DNA of 64,000 nt from Dyadobacter sp. CY312 (GTDB lineage Bacteria; Bacteroidota; Bacteroidia; Cytophagales; Spirosomataceae): assembly GCF_021390535.1 (NCBI RefSeq), contig NZ_JAJUXG010000017.1, positions 186,001-250,000 on the forward strand, read 5' to 3'. The notes below the pieces were generated by a model that was given only the letters and a program-made list of their open reading frames with translations, did not search any database and was not told where the DNA came from. How positions within the stretch are numbered: position 1 is the stretch's first letter; every line of letters starts with the position of its first letter. The position numbers were made by a program, and so were the translations under genes. Of this stretch, positions 60,400 to 64,000 are shown piece after piece.

Positions 60400-63234
60400 C
60401 TATTTCGTAAGGTCAAATTTCAAGCCGACATTGAAACGGGGGCGGTAGTATTCCGCCTGCACCGTACGGGATGAAATGCTCTGGAAATAACGCAATGGTT
60501 GGTTGGTTAAATTGTTTGCTTCCGCAAACACACGTAGGTTTTTGGTGATCTTGTAAGCGGCATTCGCATCCAGAAAAAACTGTTTGTCGTAATAGATATC
60601 ATCGAAATCACTTCCGCCCAAGGCATCCAGATAAGCCGCTGTGTAGTTTGCAGAAAGTCTGGCCGAGAAACGTTTGTCTTCCCATGAAAGTGATGCGTTA
60701 AACATGTGCGGAGCAGTTCCTGGCAATGTTACGTCCGTTCTTACATCACCATCTTCGTTGTAAATTCCGTTTGCATACGATTGTGTGAAAGTATAGTTGG
60801 TATAGATTCCAAAGTTTTTCAGGAAGCCAGGAAGGAAATCAAGCTGGCGTTGGAAAGCAACTTCAAATCCAAATACGTTTACATTTTCACCATTACGAGA
60901 TTGGAAGAAATCCCACTGCTCGCCTGCCGCCACCGGATTGGGTGTATTAGGGAAATCAGCAGCAAAATTTGCAGATGTATATTGCTGATTGCGATAAGTG
61001 TATATGAAATTTTTCAGGTTTTTATAAAAAGCTCCTCCTGAAATAAGACCTACCGATTCGAAATAGTTTTCTGCCATCAGGTCAAAATTCCATGCATAAG
61101 TCGCTTTCAAATCAGGATTCCCGGCTCTTATCTCTTTGTCACCAGGAATGGTGCTGATGTAAGGGGCCAAAGCATAGTAATTCGGACGAGCCAGAGCCGT
61201 GGTTGCAGCTGCACGCAGAATGAAGTTTTCAGTTGCATTGTATTTGAATGACAAACTTGGCATTACGTTCAGATAACTGTTCTTTACGCTTCTTTGTCCT
61301 GTTAATTCCTCTTCATCCTGTATCAGATTTCCGGTGTAGTTGATGGCGGTATTTTCCAAACGTGCCCCTACGATCATTGAGAGTTTTTCGTTGAAATCCT
61401 GATCCCAGCGAACAAAACCTGCAACGATGTTCTCCTTCGCATTGTAGTTCACTCCCAGGAATTCGCTTGGAACAGCCTCTTGTTCGAACAAAGCGGAATT
61501 GTTCAGGTTAAGTCCGCCTAAAAAACTCTTATTGGCAAACAGACCCGGAATTAAATGTGATCCTGCCTGAAAGTTATTGTCGTTCCAGTTTACCGTAGCG
61601 TTGGTACCCAGTGTTGCGAAGTCGTCTTCATTCACCGGAGAATATTCGTAGAAAATGTTATTACGGTCTTTAGTTTTCAAACGAAGCCTTCCACCCATTC
61701 TGATGCGTCCTTTCTGATCAGGAATTACCGAGAATGGAAAACGAACATTCAATTTTGCACCGAGCTCAGTTTCCTCAGTAAAGTCGTTATTTTCACTGAT
61801 TTCGTTCAGTCCGATGGACCCGGCGTCGAGACCAGCCGAGGCGAACATAGGTGATTTTGAATCACCATTGTAAACCAGTTGGTTGCCGCCTTTCCTGAAA
61901 TTGATGTAACGTTCGTTCGGACGATCTTCACTTGCAGTTGAATAACTTACGGACCAGTCCATATCTACTTTTGTGCTCAGCAAATGGTCACCACGAACAG
62001 AATAATTCTGCACTTTCTGATCTTCCAGACGCGTTCCTTTGTTGCGGCTGTTGTCAATACCACCTTTGGTTTGGCGACCGATCCGACCTTCAAATCCGGT
62101 GATGCCATTATTGTCGTCATAAACAGGTTCAATGTTGTCTATTCGCATACGATATCGATTCTCACGGTCATCGCGCCAGTTGTACATCGCATTGGCGGTA
62201 ATTGTATGATTCTGACTCAATTTGAAATCAAACGATGCCGATAAACTTCTTCTGATCCGCTGCACATCATATTTACGGATATCGGTTTCGTTGATATACA
62301 CATTACCGAAATCATCTTTGGCCCAGGAAGCTTCCACATCATCAGAGCCATAATTGTTGTTGTTGTAAGATCCGCTCAATACCATTCCGATTGCATTTTT
62401 GGCAAAACGATTGGCATATACAAAGCCTCCCGTGTACAATGCTTTTCCACGAATTGGGTTGAAACCACTGGACAATGTTGCTGATAAACGCTGTCCGTTG
62501 GGTGCGGCTCTGGTAACCAAATTTACAGACCCGCCAATTGCGTCTGCATCCATATCGGGCGTAAGTGTTTTGTTCACCTCAATGGTCGAAATCATATCCG
62601 ACGGTATCAGGTCCATTTGTACACGGCGGTTGTCGCCTTCCGCGGAAGGTATCCGGTCGCCGTTCATGGTTACCGAGTTGAGTTCAGGGGCAAGTCCGCG
62701 GACAATGATGTTACGCGCTTCACCCTGATCATTCTGCATCGTAATTCCCGGCACGCGTTTCAGGGCATCTCCAATGTTGGAGTCCGGGAAGCGACCTACC
62801 TGATCAGATGAGATGATGTTGCTGATATTTTCATTATTACGTTGTTGATTCAGAGCCTTCGCCTGACCTTTCAGACGGTCACCCATGACCACCACCTCAT
62901 TCATGTCAAGTCCGCCTTCATTCATGATCAATTCCACAGACACGATTTCGCCAGTTTGCACGGTTACCTGCTGCGAAAAATTCTTATATCCGATATAGGT
63001 AGCTTCCAGTTTGTAGGTGCCGGAAGGGACATTCAAAAACTCAAATTTTCCTCTCACATCTGAAATGGTGTACTGATTTCCAGGCGTAAGTTTAAGCGTT
63101 GCTCCGGGTAGAGACAGTTTCTGACCATCCATGATATTACCCGTTATCAGCCCTTTTTGAGCAAAGGAAATAGTCGCAAAAAGCAGAAGAGCGATTGTAA
63201 GTAAGTTTCTTCCTGTAAATGTAAATATGTTCAT
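60400..63234 (-). CDS. TonB-dependent receptor associated with phytase
   Basis: The protein of about 944 residues (ATG 63234; the longer frame from TTG 63258 adds eight residues before the signal peptide) has a signal peptide, a CarboxypepD_reg-like domain (GLITGNIMDGQKLSLPGATL), a plug (NISNIISSDQVGRFPDSNIG; GDALKRVPGITMQNDQGEAR; MNGDRIPSAEGDNRRVQMDL) and a large barrel with a TonB_C-type end. GRFPDSNIGDALKRVPG is typical of the TIGR01782 (TonB-Xanth-Caul) group. With the linked phytase, inositol phosphate or phosphate-ester uptake is likely (inference). It is first in the two-gene unit. Confidence 0.92.
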   Translation of the reverse strand: MNIFTFTGRNLLTIALLLFATISFAQKGLITGNIMDGQKLSLPGATLKLTPGNQYTISDVRGKFEFLNVPSGTYKLEATYIGYKNFSQQVTVQTGEIVSVELIMNEGGLDMNEVVVMGDRLKGQAKALNQQRNNENISNIISSDQVGRFPDSNIGDALKRVPGITMQNDQGEARNIIVRGLAPELNSVTMNGDRIPSAEGDNRRVQMDLIPSDMISTIEVNKTLTPDMDADAIGGSVNLVTRAAPNGQRLSATLSSGFNPIRGKALYTGGFVYANRFAKNAIGMVLSGSYNNNNYGSDDVEASWAKDDFGNVYINETDIRKYDVQRIRRSLSASFDFKLSQNHTITANAMYNWRDDRENRYRMRIDNIEPVYDDNNGITGFEGRIGRQTKGGIDNSRNKGTRLEDQKVQNYSVRGDHLLSTKVDMDWSVSYSTASEDRPNERYINFRKGGNQLVYNGDSKSPMFASAGLDAGSIGLNEISENNDFTEETELGAKLNVRFPFSVIPDQKGRIRMGGRLRLKTKDRNNIFYEYSPVNEDDFATLGTNATVNWNDNNFQAGSHLIPGLFANKSFLGGLNLNNSALFEQEAVPSEFLGVNYNAKENIVAGFVRWDQDFNEKLSMIVGARLENTAINYTGNLIQDEEELTGQRSVKNSYLNVMPSLSFKYNATENFILRAAATTALARPNYYALAPYISTIPGDKEIRAGNPDLKATYAWNFDLMAENYFESVGLISGGAFYKNLKNFIYTYRNQQYTSANFAADFPNTPNPVAAGEQWDFFQSRNGENVNVFGFEVAFQRQLDFLPGFLKNFGIYTNYTFTQSYANGIYNEDGDVRTDVTLPGTAPHMFNASLSWEDKRFSARLSANYTAAYLDALGGSDFDDIYYDKQFFLDANAAYKITKNLRVFAEANNLTNQPLRYFQSISSRTVQAEYYRPRFNVGLKFDLTK

Positions 63235-63485
63235 AATGCTGGTTTTGTTCGGCGACAAAGGTCACTGCTGTGTGTTACCCTTATGTTTTGTCCAGATTAT
63301 GAAATTGTTAAGAGGAGATTTTTGGTTAAGTAATTATTTGATAATGAAATACATGCCAAACTTATGGTTGTGTACTACCACATGTATTTTTCTCAAAAAT
63401 CGATAGTATTAGTTCCGGGATGAGCAGTAGTAACTTCGGAATTTCAGGCGTTTAATGCACATAACGAGGATGTGACTTAAGTACT

Positions 63486-63917
63486 TCACTCCGGAACCAA
63501 CTCATATTCATTAATCGTATTCCCTGTCTTTTTGCTATCCGTAGTTCGCTTCAACAAGAGTCTGTCACTCGTACTGCTTGTAATATAAAACTCTACATTA
63601 CCGGAGGTTTCGGTTGGAGGTGGCGTGAGGTCTTGCAGGATGAGTCTCTTATAATCTGTCGATAATGACCATGTACCCGATAACTTTCTGCCATCAACAT
63701 CAGTGAAAGTTACTTTATCTATCGAACCTAAATCCAGTCGGAATCCGGAGTAGGATGGACGGGTATTTTTTGTGCTGGCCGCACTATAAACCACAATGCC
63801 GTTCTCTTTGACTGTAAGCGCTTTCCATGTTTTACGGACATCCAGCGTGTCCACCTCTTTGGGTTGGCAGGACAATATAGACAGACAAAGTAATGCGGCA
63901 GAGATCATTTTTTTCAT
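63486..63917 (-). CDS. Small lipoprotein with lipocalin-like domain
   Basis: The 143-residue protein has lipobox ILSC (Cys at about 17), followed by a beta-rich domain with WKALTVKENGIVVYSA, GFRLDLGSIDKVTFTDVDGR and LSGTWSLSTDYKRLILQDL. This resembles lipocalin-like small lipoproteins of Bacteroidota. Function is unknown. The ATG at 63917 directly starts the signal sequence. It is on the same strand as the TonB receptor but ends 251 bp before that gene starts, so it is probably a separate unit. Confidence 0.7.
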   Translation of the reverse strand: MKKMISAALLCLSILSCQPKEVDTLDVRKTWKALTVKENGIVVYSAASTKNTRPSYSGFRLDLGSIDKVTFTDVDGRKLSGTWSLSTDYKRLILQDLTPPPTETSGNVEFYITSSTSDRLLLKRTTDSKKTGNTINEYELVPE

Positions 63918-64000
63918 GAGCTAAATGTAGCAAAAAATATTTTTTGAAGAACTTGTACGTATTCGGAATCCAATCTTTTCTGATTAATAAGTCCCAAACC

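Overview
The window looks like the chromosome of a Bacteroidota member of the order Cytophagales, probably close to Dyadobacter. This is inferred from gene content and was not checked by any search. The supporting signs are a SusC/SusD operon, many TonB-dependent receptors with CarboxypepD_reg-like N-termini, DUF4374 lipoproteins, a FecR-like/ECF sigma pair, A-rich start regions with few Shine-Dalgarno motifs, and TTG / TAnnTTTG promoter boxes. No tRNA, rRNA, CRISPR array or intact insertion sequence was seen.

Layout. 1-4 kb: a Tat-exported phosphocholine-type phospholipase C, cut by the left edge, and NADP-type glutamate dehydrogenase. 4.4-10 kb: a single 1,844-residue protein carrying four apparently intact hydrolase active sites (subtilisin, metacaspase-like, second subtilisin, alpha/beta hydrolase); it is the most unusual gene here. 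10-13 kb: repeat-rich intergenic DNA around a LACTB-like serine hydrolase and a TPR membrane protein. 13-16 kb: a frameshifted DUF2264 gene and a polytopic membrane protein. 16-25.6 kb: a starch/maltodextrin utilisation locus, made of a membrane AraC-type regulator with two glycogen-binding-like domains followed by susC, susD, a susE-like gene and a GH13 amylase.

25.7-36.1 kb (minus strand) and 40.6-46.6 kb (plus strand) hold two loci of the XusABC xenosiderophore type (TonB receptor, DUF4374 lipoprotein, PepSY membrane protein), plus a third DUF4374 paralogue and an ECF sigma/anti-sigma pair. The first genes of both loci sit behind the same 13-bp element, which contains the -33 TTG. A 91-residue Fur-like protein reduced to its DNA-binding half lies just after the second locus. 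Between the loci are a YcxB-like protein, a Tat-exported Gfo/Idh/MocA oxidoreductase and a gamma-glutamyltransferase. A degraded Rpn-type nuclease/transposase gene sits inside the first locus.

48.4-52.3 kb is a family 2A encapsulin operon: the HK97-fold shell, a cysteine desulfurase with a long low-complexity cargo-loading N-terminus, and serine O-acetyltransferase. After it come guaB, a START-domain protein, a DUF1501/DUF1800 pair, a TIM-barrel sugar isomerase-like protein, and a TonB receptor paired with a beta-propeller phytase lipoprotein. The window ends with a small lipoprotein.

The common theme is nutrient capture at the outer membrane (starch, ferric siderophores, phytate, phospholipid) together with sulfur handling in a protein compartment. 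The giant protease-caspase-hydrolase stands apart and could be a regulated death or defence effector; that role is a hypothesis from domain architecture only.
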